Source of the DNA: Sulfopaludibacter sp035606355
GTDB taxonomy: Bacteria; Acidobacteriota; Terriglobia; Bryobacterales; Bryobacteraceae
DNA: 64,000 nucleotides
NCBI GenBank assembly: GCA_035606355.1
Contig: DATNFO010000047.1
Coordinates: 1 to 64,000, forward strand
Direction: 5' to 3'
Shown: piece by piece, positions 32,646-40,315 of the stretch
Layout of the letters: the number at the start of each line of letters is the position of its first letter
How positions within the stretch are numbered: the first letter of the stretch is position 1
Notes under the pieces: generated by a model
Seen by the model: the letters and a program-made list of their open reading frames with translations, nothing else
The model's database searches: none
What the model was told of the DNA's origin: nothing
Made by a program: the position numbers and the translations under genes

Positions 32646-33542
32646 GTGACCGCAACTGAAATTCAGACTCGCTTCGGCATACCCGGAGTTCTCCGTTGGG
32701 AAGAGACGCCTGGCGGCCTGACTCGCGGTGTGATCTCCGGACCCGAAGCCGACGCAGTAGTCTACTTGCACGGCGCGCACGTGACGGCCTGGACGCCGGC
32801 CGGTCACGAACCTGTACTTTTCACCAGTTCCCGCAGCCGCTTCGAGCCCGGAGTGCCGATACGCGGCGGTGTGCCGGTCTTGTTCCCGTGGTTCGGACCG
32901 CGATCCGGCGCTCCCGGCGCACCGCTCCACGGTTTCGCACGCATCGTCGAATGGGACTTGGAAAGCGCGCGGCTGCGCCCTGATGGCTCAGTGGAAGTCA
33001 GCATGACTGCGGGACCCACGGACGGCACCCGGGCCTTGGGCTTCGATGCATTCCAACTCCGCTTCCGCGTCTCCGCCGGCGCGGCGCTGGCGATGGAGTT
33101 GGAGGTGCGGAACGAGTCGCAATCGCCGCTCCACTTCGAGGAGGCACTTCACACATACTTCTCAGTGGGTGACATTACGAGCGTCAGCGTCCGCGGTCTC
33201 GAAGGAACAACCTGCGTCGACAAAACGGATGGCTTCACGCGCAAGCAGGTGCAAGGCCCGATCCGCATCGCGCGCGAGACGGATCAGGTACACCTGAACA
33301 CAACAGCAGCCTGCGAAATCCACGATCCCGTCCGGCAGCGTGTGATCACGATTGAGAAGGATGGATCGCAAACCACCGTTGTATGGAATCCGTGGATCGA
33401 GAAGAACCGGACCATCGCCGATATGGCGCCTGACGACTGGCGAACGATGCTGTGCGTCGAGACCGCCAACGCCCTCGACAACGCCATCGAGCTTCCCGCG
33501 GGCGGAGTCCATCGGATGCGCGCGGCGATTCGGGTCCGGTAA
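32646..33542 (+). CDS. D-hexose-6-phosphate mutarotase (YeaD-like)
   Basis: The 298-residue product is an aldose-1-epimerase-type beta sandwich. It carries the family markers VVYLHGAHVTAWTPAGHEPV, FTSSRSRFEPGVPIRGGVPV, LFPWFG, APLHGFAR (catalytic His region), ALHTYFSVGDI (second His) and the conserved base VVWNPWIEKN. The enzyme interconverts the anomers of hexose 6-phosphates in the cytoplasm. The GTG at 32646 is preceded by GGGAGG nine bases upstream. Length fits YeaD homologues. It stands alone. Confidence 0.92.
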   Translation: MTATEIQTRFGIPGVLRWEETPGGLTRGVISGPEADAVVYLHGAHVTAWTPAGHEPVLFTSSRSRFEPGVPIRGGVPVLFPWFGPRSGAPGAPLHGFARIVEWDLESARLRPDGSVEVSMTAGPTDGTRALGFDAFQLRFRVSAGAALAMELEVRNESQSPLHFEEALHTYFSVGDITSVSVRGLEGTTCVDKTDGFTRKQVQGPIRIARETDQVHLNTTAACEIHDPVRQRVITIEKDGSQTTVVWNPWIEKNRTIADMAPDDWRTMLCVETANALDNAIELPAGGVHRMRAAIRVR

Positions 33543-33571
33543 GGCTTCCGGCTGAGCTCGACTCGGGCGCG

Positions 33572-34201
33572 CTAGGCGCGCCTGGTACCGGCCTGGAGGC
33601 CGGCAACTACCAAATCTACTTCCAGCGTGTCTCCGTTTAAGGTCAGACGGACAGCGAAGGCTCCGGCGGGTAAGCCGGCGGGCGGCAGCTCGTCGCGTTC
33701 CAGGCACTTGATCAATACGCTCGGATCGTGCGTGAAATGAACGATAGCGGAGTGCCCGCAGACCGAACTTCGCAATGTCTGTATGAGGTCCCAGGCTTTG
33801 GATTCATAGCGGAAGACCTCCGCGGCGTACTCCACATCGAGCTCGCCGCTCGACAATTTCGCGTCGAGGAACTGCGCGAACGCTCCGGCTTCTCCAGTCA
33901 GTTGATAATTGCCGGGGCGGTGCACGCTCCAGAGTTCGTCGAGCAGACCTCGAAGGTGCGGCTTGAGCAGCGAGCAGGTGAGCGGGAACGCATCTGCAAT
34001 CGGGGCAAAACGGTTGGCCCGCGCCAAGGTGCAATTGACCGACATTCCCCGCTGCGAGACCACCGCGAGGAGCCGGCCCGCTTCGACTCCACTCAGGCGA
34101 TAACCGGACAGCGCCGGCGCGCCCTTTCGAAGAACGGCGGCCGCGAAAACCGGGTTCAGGGTCATGTCACAGAGGGCGCGCTGGAATTCCTGAAGGGACA
34201 T
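33572..34201 (-). CDS. MNIO partner protein (DUF2063-like RiPP recognition subunit)
   Basis: The 209-residue product begins MSLQEFQRALCDMTLNPVFA, the helical N-terminus typical of DUF2063 'putative DNA-binding' proteins that are now known as partner subunits of DUF692/MNIO enzymes. A second part at about 90-209 (FAQFLDAKLSSG, YESKAWDLIQTLR, PPAGLPAGAFAVRLTLNG) is a beta-rich C-domain. In known systems this subunit presents the precursor peptide to the MNIO enzyme. The start lies two bases after the MNIO gene stop, so both are translated together. The annotation by family is fair; a real role in DNA binding is unlikely. Confidence 0.75.
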   Translation of the reverse strand: MSLQEFQRALCDMTLNPVFAAAVLRKGAPALSGYRLSGVEAGRLLAVVSQRGMSVNCTLARANRFAPIADAFPLTCSLLKPHLRGLLDELWSVHRPGNYQLTGEAGAFAQFLDAKLSSGELDVEYAAEVFRYESKAWDLIQTLRSSVCGHSAIVHFTHDPSVLIKCLERDELPPAGLPAGAFAVRLTLNGDTLEVDLVVAGLQAGTRRA

Positions 34202-34203
34202 AA

Positions 34204-35091
34204 TCAGGCCGCGGCGGCGGCTACAGCCAATACATCCCGGGCGCGTGCAAGCTGCCGTAGAACACCTTCGGTGCGCAACAGCGGCCACGTGGATTCGTGG
34301 AATTCGAATGTTACGCCGCGCAGGTTGGGACATCGCGGCGCGGCATAGGAGAGCAGATCCCAAACAGGCTCCGCCACCGGTCCGGTATGAGAATCGGTGT
34401 AGCAGCCCATCATTTCGCTGCCGCCGGCGACATGCATTTCGATTACGCGGGACAGATCCAGGGAATCGAGGAAGGCCGTCGCGTCGAACCCGTGATTGCG
34501 CGAGTTGGTGTAGACGTTGTGCAGGTCGAGCAGCAGATGGCAGCCGGAGCGCCGGGCCAACTCGTTCAGAAACTCCGGCTCGGTGAGATCCTCTTCCGGG
34601 AAGGCAAAGTAACTGACATTGTTTTCGAGGAGAAATGGGCAGCCTAATATATCGCGGGCAGCTTCTATGCGAGGCTGGAGTAAGTTCAGAATTTCGCGGT
34701 CGTATGGAACGGGGAGCGCGACTCCGGCATTCGTCTCATGTCCGGCGCCGATCCGGCTGAAGGAAAGGTGCTCACTTACCCAGGGAGAGTTATAGCGCTT
34801 ACGCCAGCGGGCTAACTGGAGTAAGTACTGCTCATCGAACATTTCGGCGCTGCAGATGGAGAGTCCAATTCCGTGCAGCACCACCGGCAGTGAGAGTGAG
34901 GCCGAAGCAAGAACGGCTTCGCCGGCCGCAGTCTCTTCGAAACGCGAGGGCGCGCCGGTCCCGTTGTCGATCCAGAAGCGGTCGGGAATCACCGCCAGAT
35001 AGTCGAGCGCCTCCTCGTGCTCCGTAACAAAATCAGCTAATGCGGGGTTGAACAGCACGCCAACCCCGCACGTTACCGTTTGGCTACCCAA
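34204..35091 (-). CDS. DUF692 multinuclear non-haem iron oxidative enzyme (MNIO)
   Basis: The 295-residue TIM-barrel product has the ligand pattern of MNIO enzymes such as MbnB, TglH, BufB and HvfB: LPVVLHGIGLSI (His73), WVSEHLSFS (His108), FLLENNVSY (Glu156), LLLDLHNVYTNSRNHG (Asp189, His191), VIEMHVAGG (Glu218, His220), and DSHTGPV plus EFHEST near the end. These enzymes bind two or three irons and oxidise cysteine, asparagine or aspartate in ribosomal peptides. The likely substrate is the 84-residue CxxC protein encoded directly upstream, with which it overlaps by 8 bp. The start is TTG 35091 with AAGG six bases before it. Confidence 0.9.
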   Translation of the reverse strand: MGSQTVTCGVGVLFNPALADFVTEHEEALDYLAVIPDRFWIDNGTGAPSRFEETAAGEAVLASASLSLPVVLHGIGLSICSAEMFDEQYLLQLARWRKRYNSPWVSEHLSFSRIGAGHETNAGVALPVPYDREILNLLQPRIEAARDILGCPFLLENNVSYFAFPEEDLTEPEFLNELARRSGCHLLLDLHNVYTNSRNHGFDATAFLDSLDLSRVIEMHVAGGSEMMGCYTDSHTGPVAEPVWDLLSYAAPRCPNLRGVTFEFHESTWPLLRTEGVLRQLARARDVLAVAAAAA

Positions 35092-35338
35092 CGGCGGCCT
35101 TCTCCAGATCGACCTGCATCACCTCTTCGAACCGCTGCCGGATATCCCAATCGAGTCCGGAAATGCAAGCCGGACAGGCTTTCAGACCCAGGCGCTTCAG
35201 CAGGTCCGCATTGCGGGTCACGTTCTTCTGTAGGGTGGCGCCGGCGGCGGCAAGAGAAACCGACGCATCGACGTAAACAGTGGCATGAGGCCGGCCTGAG
35301 GGGCCAGCCTTACTTAACATAATCTCAACCTTACTCAT
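35084..35338 (-). CDS. Candidate RiPP precursor of the MNIO cassette (CPAC motif)
   Basis: The 84-residue product has a leader-like first half (MSKVEIMLSKAGPSGRPHAT, then VYVDASVSLAAAGATLQKNV) and a second half with the only two cysteines: LKRLGLKACPACISGLDWDI. The CxxC followed by SGxDW is a good candidate for modification. Unlike bufferins or HvfA there is no Sec signal peptide and no repeated EGKCG. ATG 35338 is secured by GGGAGG eight bases upstream, a stronger site than that of the enzyme, as expected for a highly expressed precursor. It overlaps the MNIO gene. Function is inferred from the neighbourhood. Confidence 0.65.
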   Translation of the reverse strand: MSKVEIMLSKAGPSGRPHATVYVDASVSLAAAGATLQKNVTRNADLLKRLGLKACPACISGLDWDIRQRFEEVMQVDLEKAAVG

Positions 35339-35415
35339 TTCAGCATCCTCCCGAGCTTAAGTTAGGATATCTGACCTATGCTAGTGAGATTGTACGTACC
35401 AATCAATAGAAAACT

Positions 35416-35445
35416 CCGCTGCTTTGACTTAGTAAGTCATAGCGG
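35416..35445. promoter_or_regulatory. Nested palindrome upstream of the MNIO cassette
   Basis: A perfect 15-bp palindrome, TGACTTA-G-TAAGTCA (35425-35439), is nested in CCGCT (35416-35420) and AGCGG (35441-35445). It lies 87 bp before the precursor start. It may be an operator for a dimeric regulator or the hairpin of a terminator; the absence of a T run in either direction favours an operator. Confidence 0.45.
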
Positions 35446-35518
35446 CGTACGGTTCGGAACCAAAATCGAAACGGTCCAGGGTTTGTCCCCCGATGGATTC
35501 ACCCGAAAGTTCAGGTAT

Positions 35519-35959
35519 CTACCGATCGAATGGATTGCCCTCCGGCTTCCAATCGCCGTCAGCCGTCCCATAAGGACTCGCCACCACTACGGTGTAGCCG
35601 TCCGGATCGCGCATCCAGCACTCCCAGTGATTTGGACCGCCATCGCCTGCCGGCGGATTTCGATGCTTCGGCAGTACCATCTCCACTTGCATCTCCTGCG
35701 CCCGCTGCATGATTCCATCGAAGTCTTCCACCTCGAACCAGAGCAGGACTCCGTTACCATACGGCCGGTCGTCGCAATTTCCGATGGCGCCGTGGTGGTG
35801 ATCGGACTGGAAGCTGTGTAACTGCAGAATCAGTTCGCCATTCCAAACCAACTGATCGTAAATACGTCCGCCGTGATTGCTCCGGCACGCGAGCAGCCGG
35901 CAATACCACCGGCTGCTCGCTTCCACGTCAGATACTGCAATGAGAGGTTGGGGGCGCAT
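35519..35959 (-). CDS. Glyoxalase/bleomycin-resistance family protein
   Basis: The 146-residue product has the VOC fold: PLIAVSDVEASSRWYCRLLA, then NGELILQLHSFQSD with a metal-type His, VLLWFEVEDFDGIMQRAQEM and HWECWMRDPDGYTVVVASP with the closing Glu-type strand. The two beta-alpha-beta-beta-beta modules are complete. Such proteins are metal-dependent lyases, dioxygenases or binding proteins; the substrate cannot be told. The start at 35959 is chosen at the conserved N-terminus; the longer frame to 36379 runs antisense through the receptor gene. It is not obviously linked to the MNIO cassette, from which it is separated by 180 bp. Confidence 0.85.
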   Translation of the reverse strand: MRPQPLIAVSDVEASSRWYCRLLACRSNHGGRIYDQLVWNGELILQLHSFQSDHHHGAIGNCDDRPYGNGVLLWFEVEDFDGIMQRAQEMQVEMVLPKHRNPPAGDGGPNHWECWMRDPDGYTVVVASPYGTADGDWKPEGNPFDR

Positions 35960-36071
35960 TCCACTAACATACTGCACCGGACTGGCAAAATCTTGCAACT
36001 TGCGCTTAGCTCTTGCAACCGCTTGCAGTCTGGAGTAGGCTATACCCAACTCACTTCGACGTAGGGGTATC

Positions 36072-39000
36072 ATGAACGCACGCGGATTCATCTCCATCAC
36101 CACTCTCTTGTTGTGCGCAGCATTGCATGCGCAGATCAATTCCACATCCAGCTTGTCCGGGGTTGTTGCCGATTCCACCGGCGCTCTGGTGCCGAATGCC
36201 GCGGTGGCTGTGCAGAATAGCGGCAACGGAACAACCTTCGATACGACGACGGGGAACAACGGCAGTTTTACAGTGCCATCGCTACCCGCGGGCACGTATG
36301 CGGTCAGCGTGAAGGCGGCCGGATTTAAAGAGGCTCGCATTCCGGGGATCGTTCTGGAAGTCGGAATCCCGACGAACATTCATGTCAAGCTCGAACTCGG
36401 CGAACAGACCGATACGGTCACGGTGCAGGCGGAAAGCGCCGTGCTGCAAACGCAGAGCTCCGCCGTCACTACGACGCTCGCCGGCCGCCAGATCAACTCC
36501 CTGCCGCTGGTGTCGCGCGAGGCTCTCGACCTGGTGCTGTATCTTCCGGGTGTGACGACGCCCGGCCGGCCACGAACCTCGACCGTGGACGGCATGAGCA
36601 AGGCTGCCATTAACATCACGATGGACGGCATCAACGTTCAGGACAATCAAGGCAAGTCCGGCGACGGCTTCTACACGTATGTCCGGCCGCGAACGGATGC
36701 GGTGGAGGAAGTCACCGTGTCGGCGGGCGCGGCGGGCGCGGAAAGCAGCGGCGAAGGCGCGGTGCAGATCAAGTTCGTCACGCGCTCGGGCACGAATCAG
36801 TTCCACGGCAGCCTGTACGAGTACAACCGCACGCCGTTTCTGGCAGCGAATTACTGGTTCAACAACCGCAACCTGCCGGCCGATCCATCCACCGGAAAGG
36901 CTCCCAAGACGCGCGTGCTGCTCAACCAGTTCGGCGGCCGTCTGGGCGGCCCGATTCGCATACCGCACCTGTTCAACGGCAAGGATCGCGCCTTCTTCTT
37001 CGTGAACTATGAAGAATTCCGGCTGCCGGAAGAAGGGCTGCGCACACGCAACATCTTCGATCCATCGACGCAGGCGGGAGTTTTTCAATACGTCACCGGC
37101 GGCGGCGTGCAGCGGGTCAATCTATTGAACCTTGCGGCGGCGAACGGTCAGGTTTCCACGATCGACCCGACCGTCGGCCGGCTGCTCTCCGATATCGCGG
37201 CCACAACGGTCAACGGCGGCGTGAATCCGTCTTCCGACCCGAATATCGACAGCTTCAGTTTCATCAATAAAGGCGGTCAAATCCGGCGCTTCAGCACGGT
37301 AAGATTCGACTACAACGTCAACTCGAAAAATAGCATCGAGGCCTCCTGGAATTATCAGAAGCTCGGCTACACCGGGCAGGGCGTCGACTTCCTGAACAAT
37401 TCCGACCCCGCATTCCCGGGGTTTCCAAACAAGGCCGACATCCCGTCGATTCGCTTCTCCGGCGTGCTGGCATGGCGCTCTACCTTCACTACCCACATCG
37501 TTAACGAATTGCGCGCGGGCTTGCAGGGCGGCACGATCGATTTCTTCCCGGAGGTCAACATCGGCCAGTTCACCGGTCCGGTGGCGAACCAGCAGGGATT
37601 CAATCTCGGCATCGGCGCCGCGGGAATTACCAGCGCCACGGTGCAGAACGCGCCCAACCGCCACAACACCCCGGTGAAGCAGGTGAATGACACGTTGAGC
37701 ATCACGCGAAATGCGCACAGCCTTTCTTTCGGCGGCGCCTTCACGGAAGTGACCTTTTGGAACTACAGCCAGACCGCGGTGCCCAGTATCACATTCGGCA
37801 CGGACAGTACGGATCCCGCATCGGCGATGTTCACGGCGGCGAATTTTCCGGGTGCATCGTCGGCGCAATTGAGCGCGGCGAGTAACATCTACGCGGTGCT
37901 GACCGGACGGGTGACGGCGATCACGGCAAATGCGCTGCTCGGCGAAACCACGGGGCAGTATGTTTATAACGGCCCCGCAGTGCAACGGCTGCGGCAGCGG
38001 GAAGGCGGGCTCTTCGCGCAGGACACGTGGCGAATCTCGCCCACACTGACCGCGACGATGGGCTTGCGCTGGGAGGTAGAATTCCCCTTCGTGCCGCTGA
38101 ACAGTTTGTACACGCAGAGCTCCTATGCGGGCCTGTTCGGAATTTCCGGCGCAGGCAATCTGTTCAAGCCGGGAGTGCTCACGGGGCAGACCACGCAGTA
38201 CGTTCCGCTGAAGACCGGCGAGGCGGCGTATGGCACGCAGTGGAAAAATCTTGGCCCCTCGTTAGGCCTCGCCTGGACTCCGAATGTGGATGGCACGTTC
38301 CTGACATGGCTTCTCGGCAAGGGCGGCCACTCGGTATTGCGAGGCGGCTACTCGGTGGCGTTCAACCGCGAAGGAATTTCCGCTCTGCAGGCCCTTTCAG
38401 GCAACCCCGGCTTAACCATCACGGCGTCGCGGAATCTTACGCTCGGCAATCTGGTGACCGGTTCGGCCGGCGATACCCTGCCGCTGTTGCTGCGGCAGAC
38501 CAACCGGCTCAATCCGCCGGCGTTCACCGCCACACCCTCATTTCCTCTTACCGGCGCGGTGACGGACAACGTGAACGTGATCGACCCGAACCTGAAGATG
38601 CCGTATGTGCAGAGCTGGTCTTTCGGTCTACAGCGCGAAGTGACGCGCAATACGGTGATTGAGGTGCGGTATCTGGGCAACCACGCGCTGCGCCCCTGGA
38701 CCACCATCAATTACAACGAAACGAACATCGTGGAAAATGGTTTTCTCACGGAGTTCAAAGAGGCGCAGCAGAATCTGGCGGCCAACATAGCCGCCGGACG
38801 CGGCTCCACATTCAAGTATGCCGGGCCGAATACCGGCACCTCTCCACTGCCGATCACGCTCGGATACTTCAGCGGAGTGGGCGCCGCGCAGGCGGCCGAC
38901 ACCACAAAGTACACATCATCGTTGTTCAGCAACTCCACGTACGTGAACACGCTGGCGGCGAACAACCCGGCGCCGTTCACATTCGTGAGCAGTCTCACCG

Positions 39001-39938
39001 GGAACGCGGGGCAGCGCGCCAGCGCACTGGCGGCGGGGTTGCCCGCGAACCTGTTCGTCGCCAACCCCGACAAGTCGCGCGCCAACCTGCTCACCAATTT
39101 TGGAGGCAGCACGTACAACGCGGCCACCGTCGATGTGCGGCGCAGATTCGCGAATGGCATGCTGTTCGATGCGAACTACACCTTCACGAAGGCCATGTCC
39201 GGCCTTTTTGAGACGCTGCGCGAGGGTCCGGTGAAAGCGGTGAGTCCGTACGGCATCGTTCACGGGTTTAAGCTGAACTGGATTTACGAGCTTCCGATCG
39301 GAGCGGGAAGGCCGTTGCTCGGCAGTGCTCACGGCGTGCTGAATCAGATCATCGGCGGTTGGGCGATCAATGGAACGGGACGCGTACAGAGCGGCGATCC
39401 GTTCAATCTCGGCAATGTGCGGCTCGTCGGGATGACGCGCAACGACCTGCAGAGCGCCGTTGGCATGAACTTCAACGATGGCGCGCGGATCGCGTATTTC
39501 CTGCCGCAGGACATTATCCAAAACACCATCAAAGCGTTTAACACGAGCGCGACGAGCGCGAATGGATACGGCAGTGCGGGCGCGCCAACGGGCCGGTACA
39601 TCGCGCCCGCCAACGGGCCGGGATGCATCGAGGCGTTTACCGGGCAGTGCGGCGGCACGCAGCTTGTGTTGTACGGACCGCATTTCACGCGCTTCGACAT
39701 AAGCGCCGTCAAGAAGTTCCGCGTCAACGAACACGCCAACGTGGAATTCCGCGCCGAGTTTCTGAATGCGTTCAACAACATCAACTTCATCGTGGGGAGC
39801 GCGCAGAACGATACCAACTCGGTGACGAATTTCAGCAGCCAGTCCTTCGGCCAGGTAACAAATGCCTACCAGGATACTTCGACCACCTACGATCCGGGCG
39901 GGCGCCTGATTCAGTGGGTGCTGAGGATTAATTTCTGA
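36072..39938 (+). CDS. Oar-like TonB-dependent receptor (1288 aa)
   Basis: The signal peptide (GFISITTLLLCAALHAQ) is followed by a carboxypeptidase-regulatory beta sandwich at about residues 27-110 (SLSGVVADSTGALVPNAAVA, FTVPSLPAGTYAVSVKAAGF). A plug follows (TMDGINVQDNQGKSGDGFYT, VEEVTVSAGAAGAESSGEGA, IKFVTRSGTNQFHGSLYEYN). A long barrel with many aromatic strands ends in QWVLRINF. It shares layout with the receptor at 15871-19935 but differs much in sequence. Probable outer-membrane uptake or binding protein; ligand unknown. ATG 36072 has AGGGG about five bases upstream. It is not in an operon. Confidence 0.9.
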   Translation: MNARGFISITTLLLCAALHAQINSTSSLSGVVADSTGALVPNAAVAVQNSGNGTTFDTTTGNNGSFTVPSLPAGTYAVSVKAAGFKEARIPGIVLEVGIPTNIHVKLELGEQTDTVTVQAESAVLQTQSSAVTTTLAGRQINSLPLVSREALDLVLYLPGVTTPGRPRTSTVDGMSKAAINITMDGINVQDNQGKSGDGFYTYVRPRTDAVEEVTVSAGAAGAESSGEGAVQIKFVTRSGTNQFHGSLYEYNRTPFLAANYWFNNRNLPADPSTGKAPKTRVLLNQFGGRLGGPIRIPHLFNGKDRAFFFVNYEEFRLPEEGLRTRNIFDPSTQAGVFQYVTGGGVQRVNLLNLAAANGQVSTIDPTVGRLLSDIAATTVNGGVNPSSDPNIDSFSFINKGGQIRRFSTVRFDYNVNSKNSIEASWNYQKLGYTGQGVDFLNNSDPAFPGFPNKADIPSIRFSGVLAWRSTFTTHIVNELRAGLQGGTIDFFPEVNIGQFTGPVANQQGFNLGIGAAGITSATVQNAPNRHNTPVKQVNDTLSITRNAHSLSFGGAFTEVTFWNYSQTAVPSITFGTDSTDPASAMFTAANFPGASSAQLSAASNIYAVLTGRVTAITANALLGETTGQYVYNGPAVQRLRQREGGLFAQDTWRISPTLTATMGLRWEVEFPFVPLNSLYTQSSYAGLFGISGAGNLFKPGVLTGQTTQYVPLKTGEAAYGTQWKNLGPSLGLAWTPNVDGTFLTWLLGKGGHSVLRGGYSVAFNREGISALQALSGNPGLTITASRNLTLGNLVTGSAGDTLPLLLRQTNRLNPPAFTATPSFPLTGAVTDNVNVIDPNLKMPYVQSWSFGLQREVTRNTVIEVRYLGNHALRPWTTINYNETNIVENGFLTEFKEAQQNLAANIAAGRGSTFKYAGPNTGTSPLPITLGYFSGVGAAQAADTTKYTSSLFSNSTYVNTLAANNPAPFTFVSSLTGNAGQRASALAAGLPANLFVANPDKSRANLLTNFGGSTYNAATVDVRRRFANGMLFDANYTFTKAMSGLFETLREGPVKAVSPYGIVHGFKLNWIYELPIGAGRPLLGSAHGVLNQIIGGWAINGTGRVQSGDPFNLGNVRLVGMTRNDLQSAVGMNFNDGARIAYFLPQDIIQNTIKAFNTSATSANGYGSAGAPTGRYIAPANGPGCIEAFTGQCGGTQLVLYGPHFTRFDISAVKKFRVNEHANVEFRAEFLNAFNNINFIVGSAQNDTNSVTNFSSQSFGQVTNAYQDTSTTYDPGGRLIQWVLRINF

Positions 39939-39949
39939 TTCGCGCCTGC

Positions 39950-39969
39950 GGCCGGTCGGGAGACCGGTC
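39950..39969 (+). repeat. REP-like palindrome behind the receptor gene
   Basis: CCGGTC (39952-39957) and GACCGG (39962-39967) flank GGGA, followed by TCGCTAC. A similar GCCGG palindrome followed by AACTACC occurs at 33583-33610. Such short palindromes often are dispersed repeats or weak terminators; only two copies are seen here. Confidence 0.35.
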
Positions 39970-39980
39970 GCTACTGTCAG

Positions 39981-40298
39981 CTAGGCGGGTTCGACTACGG
40001 CGGACATGCTGCCTTTGCTTCGCTCCAAACGCCAGTCCGGACCATAGGCGTGGATCTGATCTCTGGCGAACTCTGCTTCGGATAGTTCACAGGTAATCAG
40101 CACCGTCCGGCCTCGCCGGTCGACTTCCTCGGCATGCCGGTATGCCTGCTCCAGCGAGAAGATGAAGATCTTCTGGAGCATCTCGATGACGTAATCGTAA
40201 GTGTGGTCGTTGTCGTCCAGCAGGACGACCCGGTAGAGCGGAACGAGCCGGTCCTGTTCGAGGTATTCGGTCTCGGGAGTAGCTGCTGGCCGTGCCAT
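39981..40298 (-). CDS. clpS: ATP-dependent Clp protease adaptor ClpS
   Basis: The 105-residue product matches ClpS: YRVVLLDDNDHTYDYVIEML (the DDNxHxF/YxxV signature), AYRHAEEVDRRGRTVLITCE and AEFARDQIHAYGPDWRLE. ClpS delivers N-end-rule substrates to ClpA/ClpC. The usual DxxTPM segment after the first motif is replaced by YDYV, as in the longer ClpS variants of other phyla. It follows the propeller sensor kinase by 17 bases and is probably expressed with it, an unusual context, since no clpA is adjacent. Confidence 0.93.
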   Translation of the reverse strand: MARPAATPETEYLEQDRLVPLYRVVLLDDNDHTYDYVIEMLQKIFIFSLEQAYRHAEEVDRRGRTVLITCELSEAEFARDQIHAYGPDWRLERSKGSMSAVVEPA

Positions 40299-40315
40299 GC
40301 TTCCGCACCCCTAGT

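Noticed and set aside
33572..35338. Bufferin (BufABCD) or HvfABC operon
   Set aside because: The precursor has neither signal peptide nor multiple cysteines or EGKCG motifs, and no DoxX-like BufD/HvfD gene is adjacent.
35378..35821. 147-residue plus-strand ORF
   Set aside because: It is mostly antisense to the VOC-family gene and crosses the palindrome; composition is shadow-like.
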